Origin: Pirellulales bacterium
Lineage (GTDB): Bacteria; Planctomycetota; Planctomycetia; Pirellulales; JAEUIK01
Assembly: GCA_019694435.1 (NCBI GenBank)
Contig: JAIBBZ010000001.1
Span: 310,001-374,000, forward strand
Direction of reading: 5' to 3'
Length of the DNA stretch: 64,000 nucleotides
A program made the translations under genes and the position numbers. The number at the start of each line of letters is the position of its first letter. Positions within the stretch are counted from its first letter, which is position 1. Under the pieces are notes generated by a model. The model did not search any database and was not told the DNA's origin. It worked only from the letters and a program-made list of their open reading frames with translations. This document shows positions 45,117-56,372 of this stretch, piece by piece.

Positions 45117-46436
45117 TTAACGCTCCGGCGAAACCGTCCGCCGCCCGATGCTGTGATAGGTAAAGCCCGCCTCTTGCAGTCGCGGGCCCTGGTAGAGGTT
45201 GCGGCCGTCGAAGATCACCGCGCCGCGCATTTCGGCTTTCAGCCGCGCGAAATCGACGTGCTGAAACTGCTTCCATTCGGTGCAAATGCACAAGGCGTCA
45301 GCCCCCGGCACCGCGTCGTACGGCGACTCGGCAAAGTCGAGCCGATTGCCGTAGAGGGCCCGCACGTTGGCCAGGGCCTCGGGATCGTGGACGTGCAATT
45401 TCGCGCCGGCCGCGAGCAGCCCGTCGATCAGCACCAATGCCGGCGCCTCGCGGATGTCGTCGGTTTGGGGCTTGAAGGCCAGGCCCCAGATGGCGATCTT
45501 GCGGCCCGCCAGCTGACCGCCGAAATGCGCCGCGACTTTGTCGAGCAGCACGCGTTTTTGATGCTGGTTCACCTGTTCGACGGCGCGCAGCACGCGCGGC
45601 TCGATGCCGTGCTGCGTGGCCATCGCCTGGAGCGCGCGCACGTCCTTCGGAAAGCAGCTGCCGCCGTAGCCCACGCCCGGGAACAAGAAGGCGAAGCCGA
45701 TCCGCTGATCGTGACCGATGCCGCGGCGGACGTCGTTGACGTCGGCCCCCATCCGTTCGCACAGGTTGGCCATCTCGTTGATGAAGCTGATCTTCGTGGC
45801 CAGCATGGCGTTGGCCACGTACTTGGTCATTTCAGCACTCTCGGGCCGCATGTCCAAGAGCGGCTTTTCGGTCCGCAGAAACGGCGCGTAGAGCTCGCGC
45901 AGCCGGTCGGCCACCTCAGGGCGGCGCGCGCCGATCACGACGCGGTCGGGCTTCATGCAATCGTCGATCGCCGCGCCTTCCTTCAGGAATTCGGGATTGC
46001 TGGCCACGTCGCAATCGCGCCCCGTGAGCTCTCGCAGCCGCGAGTAGACGGCCGCGTTCGTGCCGACGGGGACCGTGCTCTTGATCACCACGATCGCCTC
46101 GGGCCGCAGGTGCGGAGCCATCGTGTCGACCACCGCCCAGAGATTGCGCAAGTCGGCCGAACCGTCGTCGGCCGACGGCGTGCCGACGGCCAAGAACAGC
46201 AGATCGGCCCCGCGCGTGGCGGCTGCCAGATCGGTGGTGAAGTGCAAACGTCCGAGCTTGGCATTGCGGCCGACCAGCTCGGCGAGTCCCGGCTCGTAGA
46301 TCGGTACCTGGCCCTGGCGCAGCATCTCGACCTTGGCCTGGTCGATATCGACGCACGTCACGTCGTTGCCGGTTTCGGCAAAGCACGTACCGGTCACCAG
46401 CCCCACGTAGCCCGTCCCCACCATGGTGATCTGCAT
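45117..46436 (-). CDS. ugd: UDP-glucose 6-dehydrogenase
   Basis: A 439-residue enzyme that oxidises UDP-glucose to UDP-glucuronate. The N-terminal [16 protein letters not shown] dinucleotide motif, the catalytic Cys in [11 protein letters not shown], and the C-terminal UDP-binding domain ([12 protein letters not shown]) are as in the family. The ATG at 46436 is chosen because AAGGAG (46446-46451) lies 9 bases upstream; a TTG at 46439 would be 6 bases from it. It is the last gene of the gyrA-gmd-rmd-ugd run. Confidence 0.96.
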   Translation of the reverse strand: MQITMVGTGYVGLVTGTCFAETGNDVTCVDIDQAKVEMLRQGQVPIYEPGLAELVGRNAKLGRLHFTTDLAAATRGADLLFLAVGTPSADDGSADLRNLWAVVDTMAPHLRPEAIVVIKSTVPVGTNAAVYSRLRELTGRDCDVASNPEFLKEGAAIDDCMKPDRVVIGARRPEVADRLRELYAPFLRTEKPLLDMRPESAEMTKYVANAMLATKISFINEMANLCERMGADVNDVRRGIGHDQRIGFAFLFPGVGYGGSCFPKDVRALQAMATQHGIEPRVLRAVEQVNQHQKRVLLDKVAAHFGGQLAGRKIAIWGLAFKPQTDDIREAPALVLIDGLLAAGAKLHVHDPEALANVRALYGNRLDFAESPYDAVPGADALCICTEWKQFQHVDFARLKAEMRGAVIFDGRNLYQGPRLQEAGFTYHSIGRRTVSPER

Positions 46437-46445
46437 CAACCAGCT

Positions 46446-46451
46446 CTCCTT
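46446..46451 (-). promoter_or_regulatory. Ribosome-binding site of ugd
   Basis: AAGGAG 9 bases before the ATG at 46436; it decides the start in favour of MQITMVG. Confidence 0.6.
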
Positions 46452-46469
46452 CCCCTCGATCGCCGACAG

Positions 46470-47441
46470 CTACTTTGCCAGCGCTGCCCGCGCGCGGCAG
46501 TCTTCCCACGTGTCGGCCACGGTTTGCTCGAGCGAGATCCGCGGAGTCCAACCCGTCGCGGCTTGCAGCCGGTCGATGTTGGCAACGGGATCGTATTTCG
46601 CACCCGGCCGCAGTTCCACGATCGGTCGCCGGCGGCCGGCAACTTGTTCGACTAGCGCCAGCACGTCGCCCGTCCGCACGGCACGTCCCGATCCCACATT
46701 ATAGGTTTCGCCCGGCTGGCCCCGTTCGGCGAGCAGCCGGTAGGCGCGGACCACGTCGCGCACATCGCTCAAATCGATCCAGGTATCACGATTGATTACT
46801 TCGACAGCCGCGCCCGAGGGCGCGGCGAGCTGCCAGGCCCATTGCACGAGCATCATTTCGCGCCCCTGCCGCGGCCCGGTGTGCTGGAACGCGCGGATGA
46901 TCACGGCCGTGAGCCCTTGGCCCTCGATCGCCGCGCGGACCTGGGCCTCGGCCGCGAGCTTGGTCTTGCCATATGCGTTGCGCGGTTCGGTCGGCCAGCT
47001 CTCGGTGAACGGACCGTCGGCGGCCGAGTCGCGCGGCCGGTAAACGTGGCTGGTGCTCACAAACAACAACCGCGGCCGCCCGGGCAGCGCGGCCGCCAGC
47101 TGCACGACCTGTTGCGTGCCGGCGACGTTCGTGACCCAGGCCGTTTCGGTCGGCTCGGCCTGACCGCACTGGGACGGCACGCTGATCGCCGCCAGATGAT
47201 AGATCACCTGCGGCGCGAACTCGGCCAGCGCTTGCTGAGCCGCGGCCGTCAGCCCGTCGGCACGCGCCAGATCCCAGGCCAGTAGTCGCGCACGGCTCGT
47301 CACCCCGGCCAGAAACTCTGCCGGCCAATCGCCCGAGCGTGAACTACCCCACACTTCGTCGCCACAGGCGAGCAGATGTTCGGCCAGATGGCCTCCGGCA
47401 AACCCCGAGATGCCGGTGATAAATGCTCGCATGCGATTCAT
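46470..47441 (-). CDS. rmd: NAD(P)-dependent epimerase/reductase (Rmd-like)
   Basis: A 323-residue short-chain dehydrogenase with ITGISGFAGGHLAEHLL (Rossmann motif, about 9-25), the catalytic YGKTK (YxxxK) and QHTGPRQG. It is next to gmd, so its most likely job is reduction of GDP-4-keto-6-deoxymannose to GDP-D-rhamnose. Epimerases of similar size exist, and the symbol is assigned on context as well as sequence. A second start 9 bases in (MRAFITG) is equally possible. Confidence 0.8.
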   Translation of the reverse strand: MNRMRAFITGISGFAGGHLAEHLLACGDEVWGSSRSGDWPAEFLAGVTSRARLLAWDLARADGLTAAAQQALAEFAPQVIYHLAAISVPSQCGQAEPTETAWVTNVAGTQQVVQLAAALPGRPRLLFVSTSHVYRPRDSAADGPFTESWPTEPRNAYGKTKLAAEAQVRAAIEGQGLTAVIIRAFQHTGPRQGREMMLVQWAWQLAAPSGAAVEVINRDTWIDLSDVRDVVRAYRLLAERGQPGETYNVGSGRAVRTGDVLALVEQVAGRRRPIVELRPGAKYDPVANIDRLQAATGWTPRISLEQTVADTWEDCRARAALAK

Positions 47442-47539
47442 CGCCTGCCGTGCACGGCTGTGGTCGGGTCTTGACAGCGCCCCTCGCTAGCCGCCCATAT
47501 GCCAGCCACGCATGTGCCAGCCGCCGCGGCTTGACGGCC

Positions 47540-48541
<1,002 letters not shown>

Positions 48542-48562
48542 TCAGGGTGCTGCGAATACAGC

Positions 48563-51373
48563 TCAGCTTTCGGCGACCGGACCGGACTCGCCCTCGTCCG
48601 GCGCGCCCCCAGCCGGCGCGCCTTCGTCGTCCGCTGGTCCGGCGTCGATCTCACCGGCATCCGCGTCGCGCTCTTCGGCCGGCACGCGCACGACCGCCGC
48701 GAGCGTGTCCCCCTCGTCGAGACTCATGATCCGCACGCCTTGCGTATTGCGGCCGATCACGCTCACGTCGCTGGCCTTGATGCGTTGGATCTTACCGCGG
48801 GCCGTGATCATCAACAATTCGTCGTCGTCGCTGACAGCGACGATGCCTACGACGGGCCCGTTGCGCGTGGTGGTCTTGATGTCGCGCAGGCCCTTGCCGC
48901 CGCGGCGCTGCGCGCGGTAGCGCTGCCCGCTCGACGCCTCGTCGGCGCCGTCTTCGGCATCGGTCGCCGGCTCGGCAACCGGTTCCGCCGTGGCGGTGTC
49001 GCCGGTTTCTTCCTCGGTTTCGCCGCCCGACCACGGCGAATTTGGACCGAACGGGGTGCGCTTGCCGTAGCCCAGGGTGCAGACCGTCAGCAGCGTCGTC
49101 TCGGGATCGGCCACGACCATGCCGACCAGCTGATCTCCGCCGGCCAGCGAGATGCCGCGCACGCCGCTAGTGTTGCGGCCCATCGGGCGGGCATCGGCCT
49201 CGTTGAAGCGGATGGCCATGCCCGCCGCGGTCGACAGCACGACCTCGTCGCCCGGCCGCGTGACGGCCACGTCGACCAGTTCGTCGTCCTCGCGCAGCTT
49301 GATGGCGATGATGCCGCCGCGCATCGGCCGGCCGTAATCCGCCAGCGGAGTCTTTTTCACCTGCCCGGCGCGCGTGGCCATGACCAGGTACGCGCCCGGC
49401 TCCTTGAAATCGCGGACCGCGATGCATTCGGTCACGCGCTCACCCTCGGTGAACTGCAGCAGGTTGACCAGGGCCCGACCGCGGCTGTCGCGCGCCAACT
49501 GGGGCAGGTCGTAGACCTTTTGCCAATAGACCTTGCCGCGGTTGGTAAAGAACAGCAGATAGTCGTGGGTGCTGGCCACGAACAGGTGCTGGATCGGATC
49601 TTCTTCCTCGGCCTTGGCACCCTTCATACCCTTGCCGCCGCGTCGCTGGGCGCGGTAGGTGCTCGACGGGGTGCGCTTGATGTAGCCGCGGTGACTGATC
49701 GTCACCACCATGTTCTCTTCGGTGATCAGGTCCTCGAGGTCGATCGACCCGATCTCCTCGCCGCTGATCTCGGTGCGCCGCGCGTCGCCGTACCGCCGGC
49801 GAATCTCGAGCAGCTCGTCGCGGATCACGGTCTTGATGTTGGCCTCGTTCGACAAGATCCGCTGGTATTCGGCGATCTCGTCGAGCAGCTTTTGATATTC
49901 GTTGGCCAGCTTCTCCTGCTCGAGATTGACCAACTGGCCCAGTGTCATCCGTAGAATCGCGTCGGCCTGCACGGCGGTGAGCGTATAGGTTTCGCGCTCG
50001 CCGCGCTCGGCAATGAACACGGCATAGCCGGCTTCGCCCAGCGCTCGCCGCATCAAGGCCCCCGGGCATTCGACGCCCATCAACCGCGCCTTGGCCTCGG
50101 CCTGGCTCGACGAGGTCCGGATCAGCCGGATGATCTCGTCGATATTCACATGCGCCAGCAACAGGCCTTCGACGGTGTGCTTGCGCTGCCGGGCCTTGGT
50201 GAGCAAGAACTGCGTGCGGCGGCGGATCACCACGACGCGATGCCGCAGGAACTCTTCCAAGAGCCCCTTGATGCTCAGCGTCCGCGGCTTGCCGTCGACC
50301 AAGGCCAGCAGAATCAGCGAGAACGTGTCTTGCAGCGGCGAGAATTCGTAGAGCTGGTTGAGCACGATCTCCGGGTCCGCCTCGCGCTTCAGCTCGAGCA
50401 CCAACCGGACCGGCTCTTTCAGGTCGCTCTCGTTCCGCAGATTCGAGATGCCCTTGATCTTGTCTTCCTGGATCAGCTCGGCGATCCGCTCTTCGACGCG
50501 GTCGCGGGCCTGTTGGAACGGGATCTCGCTGACGATAATCCGGTGGCGGTTTTTGCCCCATTCTTCGATCCGCGCACGAGCCCGGAGCACGACCGAGCCG
50601 CGGCCCGTGTAATAGCCGCGGCGAATGCCGCTGCGGCCGCAGATGATGCCGCCGGTGGGAAAGTCGGGGCCGGGAATAATCTCCATCAACTCGTCGATCG
50701 ACACTTCCGGCTGATCGATCACGCGCACCAGCGCATCGACCACCTCGGTCAGGTTATGCGGCGGAATCGACGTCGCCATGCCGACGGCGATACCGTTGGC
50801 CCCGTTGACCAGCAGGTTCGGAAACCGCGACGGCAGCACCGTCGGCTCGGTCGTCCGCTCGTCGTAGGTCGGGATATAGTCGACCGTGTCGAGCTTCAGG
50901 TCGTCGAGCATCAGCGCGGCGAACTGGCTCATCCGCGCTTCGGTATATCGCATGGCCGCCGGCGGCAGGCCCGCGATCGAGCCGAAGTTCCCCTGTTTGT
51001 CGACCAGCACGTAGCGCATGTTCCATTCCTGGGCCATGCGCACCAAGGTCGGGTAAATCACCGCCTCGCCGTGGGGGTGATAGTTGCCGCTCGTGTCGCC
51101 CGAGATTTTGGCGCACTTGATCCGCTTGGAGCCGGGCGTGAGACTCAAGTCGTTCATCGCGACCAGAATCCGTCGCTGCGACGGCTTCAGGCCATCGCGC
51201 ACATCGGGCAGCGCGCGGCTGACGATCACGCTCATCGCGTACGTCAGGTAGCTGTTCTTGAGCTCGTCTTCGATCGACAGGTCTTCGATCCGCCCACCGG
51301 GCAACGGCTCGCTCGATGTCCCGTCCGGCGCACCCTCGTCCCCCGGGGTCAGCTCTTCATTCTCGTCGGCCAA
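48563..51373 (-). CDS. gyrA: DNA gyrase subunit A
   Basis: A 936-residue type IIA topoisomerase subunit. It has the breakage-reunion domain with catalytic Tyr143 in AMRYTEAR and the [13 protein letters not shown] region, a coiled arm, and a C-terminal beta-pinwheel. The GyrA-box QRRGGKG occurs twice, at 576-582 (usual place) and at 822-828 (last blades). An acidic stretch (about 785-815) and an acidic tail (about 900-936) are added. The start is TTG at 51373 with GAGG 7 bases upstream. gmd follows after 39 bases. Confidence 0.97.
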   Translation of the reverse strand: MADENEELTPGDEGAPDGTSSEPLPGGRIEDLSIEDELKNSYLTYAMSVIVSRALPDVRDGLKPSQRRILVAMNDLSLTPGSKRIKCAKISGDTSGNYHPHGEAVIYPTLVRMAQEWNMRYVLVDKQGNFGSIAGLPPAAMRYTEARMSQFAALMLDDLKLDTVDYIPTYDERTTEPTVLPSRFPNLLVNGANGIAVGMATSIPPHNLTEVVDALVRVIDQPEVSIDELMEIIPGPDFPTGGIICGRSGIRRGYYTGRGSVVLRARARIEEWGKNRHRIIVSEIPFQQARDRVEERIAELIQEDKIKGISNLRNESDLKEPVRLVLELKREADPEIVLNQLYEFSPLQDTFSLILLALVDGKPRTLSIKGLLEEFLRHRVVVIRRRTQFLLTKARQRKHTVEGLLLAHVNIDEIIRLIRTSSSQAEAKARLMGVECPGALMRRALGEAGYAVFIAERGERETYTLTAVQADAILRMTLGQLVNLEQEKLANEYQKLLDEIAEYQRILSNEANIKTVIRDELLEIRRRYGDARRTEISGEEIGSIDLEDLITEENMVVTISHRGYIKRTPSSTYRAQRRGGKGMKGAKAEEEDPIQHLFVASTHDYLLFFTNRGKVYWQKVYDLPQLARDSRGRALVNLLQFTEGERVTECIAVRDFKEPGAYLVMATRAGQVKKTPLADYGRPMRGGIIAIKLREDDELVDVAVTRPGDEVVLSTAAGMAIRFNEADARPMGRNTSGVRGISLAGGDQLVGMVVADPETTLLTVCTLGYGKRTPFGPNSPWSGGETEEETGDTATAEPVAEPATDAEDGADEASSGQRYRAQRRGGKGLRDIKTTTRNGPVVGIVAVSDDDELLMITARGKIQRIKASDVSVIGRNTQGVRIMSLDEGDTLAAVVRVPAEERDADAGEIDAGPADDEGAPAGGAPDEGESGPVAES

Positions 51374-51749
51374 CGTACTACCTCAATTGAACACCGCGAC
51401 TTGCCCGATTACCGCCTGATCAAATCGCCGCCGGCGCGAGGCGTTTGCCCGCGGGGACACGGTTGTCCGATCCCCGCAGACGATCCACCGGCCCGCGTGA
51501 AGATCGACCGGAAGGCCGCCTGGCGGAAAGAAGCATTGCCCTGCAACGAGCAACCCGCGCCTCCCTGCCGGGCAAGCGCCGGGCATGGCGCAGATCCCGG
51601 TTTTTGCCCTTCCACGATCGCCCGTCAATGTACCGTTTTTGGGCGAGATTCACAATCGCCGGCGCCGCGCGCAACCCCCTGCGGCGGCCGCACCTTGGCG
51701 GCGATTTTTGCGCCGCGGACGACGCTGGAGCAGACCCCTGGAAGGCGGC
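51374..51749. other. 376-base region between gyrA and the HEAT-repeat gene
   Basis: No supported gene. It contains the GAGG site of gyrA. I see no clear -35/-10 pair for gyrA and no terminator with a T-run for the HEAT gene upstream. Open frames here are GC-rich shadows. Confidence 0.5.
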
Positions 51750-53531
51750 CTATTTCTTGCCCGCCCCTTCGATCTTCTTGATCGCTTCTTCGACCGCCGC
51801 GCGCACGGCCGGCCCTTCGTAGGTCAGCATCTCGCGCAAGGCCGGCAGCGCGGTTTGCGCCGCCGCGCCGAGGTTGCCCAGCGCCGTGGCCGCTTCGATG
51901 CGCGCCTGGTCGAGTTCATGCCGCAGCGCCTTGATCAACTGCGGCACCGCCTGCGCCACCAGCGTCTTGTCTTGCGGGGCGATTTGCAGGCACGCCCAAA
52001 CGCTGACCAGCCGCAAGTCCGGGTCGTCGCTGTTCAAGTTGCCCTGGATATTGGCCAGCGCACTCTTGGCCACAGGACCCATCTTGCCCAGCACATAGGT
52101 CGCGCTGCGCTGCACGCGCGGCTGCTCGCTACGCAACGCTTTGACCAGCACGGGCACCGCCGCAGCGTCGCGGCAGCCCGCCGCGGCCAGGGCCAACAAC
52201 GTCAACCGCTGCACCTCGGGATCGGTTTCCGCCTGGAACGCGTCGAGCAGCGCGCCGCAGGCCGGCTGGGCCGCTTCGCCCATCCGCGAAAGCAGAAAGG
52301 ACGCTTCCGGACGTTGCTCGGCATTGGCCAGCTCGTGGGCGAGCGGCTCGACGGCCGCCGCGCCAAACCGCAGCAGCGCCTCGGCCGCCGTCTGCGCCAC
52401 CGAGCTTTCCTTGTCGGCCAGCGCCTTGATCAGCAGCGGCACGACTTCATCCGCCGGCAATTTTTCGTCACCCAGGCCATGCGCCGCGGCCCGACGCACC
52501 ATCGCATCGGGCGAAGAAATGCCTTCGCTCAAGGCCGCGAGCGATTGTTTGCGCAGCTCGGCGTTTTCCGGTTCGATTTGCGACAGGGCCCAGGTGGCGA
52601 GCATTTTTTGCATCGGATCGTCGGCCGATTGCAGCTCGGCCAGCGCGTCCTTGGCCGCCGGATCGCCCAGCCGTCCCAGGGCATAGGCCACGGCATAACG
52701 CACGCCGGCCTGCTCGTCCTTGGCCGTCGCGATGAGCGCCGACGCGGCGCCTTCGGCGTCGGGACCGATCGCGCCCAACGCCAGCGCCGCCTGCAACCGC
52801 ATCTCCGGCTGTTCGTCGGACAACAGCGCCTCGATCGGCTTGGCCGCGTCTTTCGCCGCGGGGCCGATGTCGTTCAACACCAGCAATGCCCAGTAACGCG
52901 ACTTCGGATTGGCGAGCGCATTGATCATCGGCGGCACGGCCGCCGCACCGAAGTCGGAGATCGTCACCAACGCCGCTACGACGGCGCCCGGGTCAGCGTC
53001 TTCGAGCACCTGCACGAATTTGGGCAGCGTCCGGTCAGGGCCGGGCGCTAATTGCCGCACCGAGGCCACCGCGGCCCGTCGGACGCGCGGGTCCTTGTCG
53101 GTGATCGCCTGCAGCAGGGCGTCGACTTCCGGCCCTTGCTTGTCGCCGATCGAACCCAGACACCGCGCCGCCGCGGCTCGGGCCAGCGGATCGGCGTCGC
53201 CCGAGAGCATTTTCATCACGGCGGCCACGCTTTCCTTGGCCCGCACGCCGAACGCCGCCAAGGTATGCGCGGCGCGAGCGCGCGTCACCGGGTCGCTATG
53301 GGCAAGCGACTTTTCGATCGCCGCACGAGCCGTGGCCGGCTTCGCCGCCAGCTTGCCCAGGGCGTCGAGGGCCGCCAGCCGTGCGGCCTGGTTGGCCGAG
53401 CCGAGCTGCTTGATCAGGTTCGCCGGATCTTGCGCGAACGCGACGGGGGCCAGTGGGGCCACGCCGGCCGCAAACAGGATCAAAACGGCAAGGCCACCGG
53501 CCATCATCCACAAGCGGAAAACCGATCGCAT
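51750..53531 (-). CDS. Secreted HEAT-repeat protein
   Basis: A 593-residue protein with a signal peptide (about residues 1-35, ending PVAFAQ) followed by about 15 tandem HEAT-type helical repeats across nearly the whole length (pattern D-x-x-x-R-x-x-A-A-x-A-L-G-x-L/I-G). Such solenoids are protein- or ligand-binding scaffolds, here likely in the periplasm or on the cell surface. No enzyme domain is present. ATG at 53531. It is divergent from the 217-residue protein gene. Confidence 0.88.
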   Translation of the reverse strand: MRSVFRLWMMAGGLAVLILFAAGVAPLAPVAFAQDPANLIKQLGSANQAARLAALDALGKLAAKPATARAAIEKSLAHSDPVTRARAAHTLAAFGVRAKESVAAVMKMLSGDADPLARAAAARCLGSIGDKQGPEVDALLQAITDKDPRVRRAAVASVRQLAPGPDRTLPKFVQVLEDADPGAVVAALVTISDFGAAAVPPMINALANPKSRYWALLVLNDIGPAAKDAAKPIEALLSDEQPEMRLQAALALGAIGPDAEGAASALIATAKDEQAGVRYAVAYALGRLGDPAAKDALAELQSADDPMQKMLATWALSQIEPENAELRKQSLAALSEGISSPDAMVRRAAAHGLGDEKLPADEVVPLLIKALADKESSVAQTAAEALLRFGAAAVEPLAHELANAEQRPEASFLLSRMGEAAQPACGALLDAFQAETDPEVQRLTLLALAAAGCRDAAAVPVLVKALRSEQPRVQRSATYVLGKMGPVAKSALANIQGNLNSDDPDLRLVSVWACLQIAPQDKTLVAQAVPQLIKALRHELDQARIEAATALGNLGAAAQTALPALREMLTYEGPAVRAAVEEAIKKIEGAGKK

Positions 53532-53693
53532 TGGGGATACCCAGAGAGGTCGTCGGAGATAACAATAGAAGCCCCCCGGACGCTCTGGCCGTTTCGATCG
53601 ACCAGCTGTCCAGGAATCCTGAAGTATAGTCGGCCGCGTGGCTGCCCACGAGTAGCACGCGGCAAGTAACTCCGCTTTCATTCGGGCCCCGCG

Positions 53694-54347
53694 ATGATGC
53701 CATCCTCTGCGTTCCCTGGCGCCTGCCGTTTGCTCGTCTTCCTGGTGTTCGTGGGTCTGGCACAGCCGGCCGCTGCCCAGTGGTACTTCCGCCAGGGCAA
53801 TTTCTCCTCGACGGCCGGCGAAGGCTATGCCCGCGGGATGGGCGCGCTGGTCGCGGCGGCCGGGGCGGCCAACATGATGAATTCCGAAGCCGCGCAGAAC
53901 TATGCCGACGCCCGCAGCGCCGAGCTCGACAACCGGCTCAAGGCGACGCAGACCTATTTCGAAATGCGCCGGGTCAATCAAGAAGCGCGCGATGCCGAGC
54001 GCGATCGCCGCAAGGTGCGTTCGGCGAGCGCCGAGACGGCCGAACACGAAGCTCCGCCCCGCGCTGCCCCGAGCCAGATCGACCCGCACACTGGCCAAAT
54101 TCAATGGCCGGCCTTGCTCGCGGCGTCCGATTTCGACGAGCCGCGCACCCGCCTCGATCAATTGTTCAACCACCGCGCCACCTATGGGCAGCTCGACGGC
54201 GACTTGTACCTGTCGGCCCAGGACGCGCTGGCCTCGCTGCGCTCGATCTTGAAAAAGAACCTCCGCACCTACAAATCGTCGGATTACGTGCAGGCCACCA
54301 AGTTTCTCGACTTGCTGGCCCAGGAAGCACGACTGCCGAGTGCCTGA
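53694..54347 (+). CDS. Hypothetical secreted protein
   Basis: A 217-residue protein with a signal peptide (about residues 1-28, ending PAAAQW), a Gly/Ala-rich segment, a helical charged region with two dozen Arg/Glu, and a C-terminal helical domain. I recognise no family. The composition fits many planctomycete-type secreted proteins of unknown function. Two ATGs (53694, 53697) are adjacent. Confidence 0.7.
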   Translation: MMPSSAFPGACRLLVFLVFVGLAQPAAAQWYFRQGNFSSTAGEGYARGMGALVAAAGAANMMNSEAAQNYADARSAELDNRLKATQTYFEMRRVNQEARDAERDRRKVRSASAETAEHEAPPRAAPSQIDPHTGQIQWPALLAASDFDEPRTRLDQLFNHRATYGQLDGDLYLSAQDALASLRSILKKNLRTYKSSDYVQATKFLDLLAQEARLPSA

Positions 54348-54428
54348 ACCCTCGCCGCGCTGGCGGTGTCACGTCGGAAAGGCGGGCCGACTCGCTCTTG
54401 AAGCACCCGCCGTCGCGGAATCGCGCGC

Positions 54429-55019
<591 letters not shown>

Positions 55020-55045
55020 AGAAAACACGGTGCCCCGAGCGCTCC

Positions 55046-56269
55046 ATGCTCTCCGTCGATGAAGCCCTGGCCCGCCTTGCCCAGCACGTCGTGCCGCGGG
55101 CCGCGGTCGAGCGGGCCTGCGGTGCTGCCCTCGGTCTGGTCCTGGCCGAGACGATCGCCAGCGACGTCGACTCGCCGCCGCACGACAAGGCACTGGTCGA
55201 CGGTTACGCCGTGGTCGCGTCGGACCTGAGCAGTGGCCGCGCCGAGCTGCGCGTGTTGGAAGAAGTCACCGCCGGACAAGTGCCGACTTGCGCCGTTTGT
55301 CCCGGCGCGGCCACGCGCGTGATGACCGGCGCCCCGATGCCGCCGGGCGCCGATGCGATGGTCATGATCGAGCGCACGCAAACTCGACTGGCCGCCGACG
55401 GCACTTCGCTGGTCGACATCGTCGACGCGAAAGTCGCCCCGGGCCAGAACATCATGACGCGCGGCCGGTCGATGCGCGCCGGCGACGTCGTGCTCATGCC
55501 GGGCGCCGTGTTGCGGCCGATCGAATTGGGCCTGCTCGCCGAGGTCGGCCGCACGACCGTGCGCGTGGTGCCCGCGCCGAAGGTTGCCATCCTGTCGACC
55601 GGCGATGAGCTGGTCGAGCCGGGCCGGGTGCCGGCGGCGGGCCAGATTCGCAACAGCAACGGGCCGCTCTTGGCCGCCGCCGCGCGACGCGCCGGCGCCG
55701 ATGTCCTCGAGCTGGGCATCGCGCGCGACACGCGCGACGATTTGCGCACGCGCATCGGGGCCGGCCTCGAAGCGGCCGACGTGCTGGTGCTCTCGGGCGG
55801 GGTCTCGGCCGGCGTGCTCGACCTGGTGCCCGCCGTGCTGGCCGAACTCGGCGTGGCCTGCGTGTTCCATAAGGTCAATCTCAAGCCCGGCAAGCCAGTC
55901 TGGTTCGGCACCCAGGCCCATTCCCGCGGCGCGCGGCTGGTGTTTGGTCTGCCGGGCAATCCCGTGAGTTCCTTGGTCTGCTACGAGCTGTTCGTCCGGC
56001 CGGCGCTGGCCCGGTTGGCAGGCGGCGTCTTGGCCGGCGCGCCCGTCGAGTCGCGCCCCCTGGCCGCCGCCTTCACGCACCGGGGCGAGCGGCCCACCTA
56101 CCACCCGGGACGCTACGTCGAAGGGACGTCAGGCTCGGCCGTCGAGCCGCTGCGCTGGCAAGGCTCGGCCGATCTGCGCACGCTCGCCGCGGCCGACGCG
56201 CTGATTCATTTTCCATCGGGCGATTGCAGCTATCAGCCCGGCCAGATGGTGTCGGTGCAACGGCTGTGA
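55046..56269 (+). CDS. moeA: Molybdopterin molybdenumtransferase
   Basis: A 407-residue MoeA-family enzyme that inserts molybdate into adenylated molybdopterin. The N-terminal PPHDKALVDGYAVVA block (split: DKALVDGYA), the MTGAPMPPGADAMVMIE motif (parts: MTGAPMPPGAD), the STGDELVEPG segment and the SGGVSAG MPTase loop are present, followed by the C-terminal beta-barrel. It probably shares a transcript with the amidotransferase upstream. ATG at 55046. Confidence 0.94.
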   Translation: MLSVDEALARLAQHVVPRAAVERACGAALGLVLAETIASDVDSPPHDKALVDGYAVVASDLSSGRAELRVLEEVTAGQVPTCAVCPGAATRVMTGAPMPPGADAMVMIERTQTRLAADGTSLVDIVDAKVAPGQNIMTRGRSMRAGDVVLMPGAVLRPIELGLLAEVGRTTVRVVPAPKVAILSTGDELVEPGRVPAAGQIRNSNGPLLAAAARRAGADVLELGIARDTRDDLRTRIGAGLEAADVLVLSGGVSAGVLDLVPAVLAELGVACVFHKVNLKPGKPVWFGTQAHSRGARLVFGLPGNPVSSLVCYELFVRPALARLAGGVLAGAPVESRPLAAAFTHRGERPTYHPGRYVEGTSGSAVEPLRWQGSADLRTLAAADALIHFPSGDCSYQPGQMVSVQRL

Positions 56270-56372
56270 CGCGCCCCGTGTCGCGCCGCAAGCCACCTGG
56301 GCTTTGGAGCCGCCGGTCGGGTACGCTACGCAGCAGAGCATCGACTCTTTCGCGGTCGCACGGAGGTGACCC

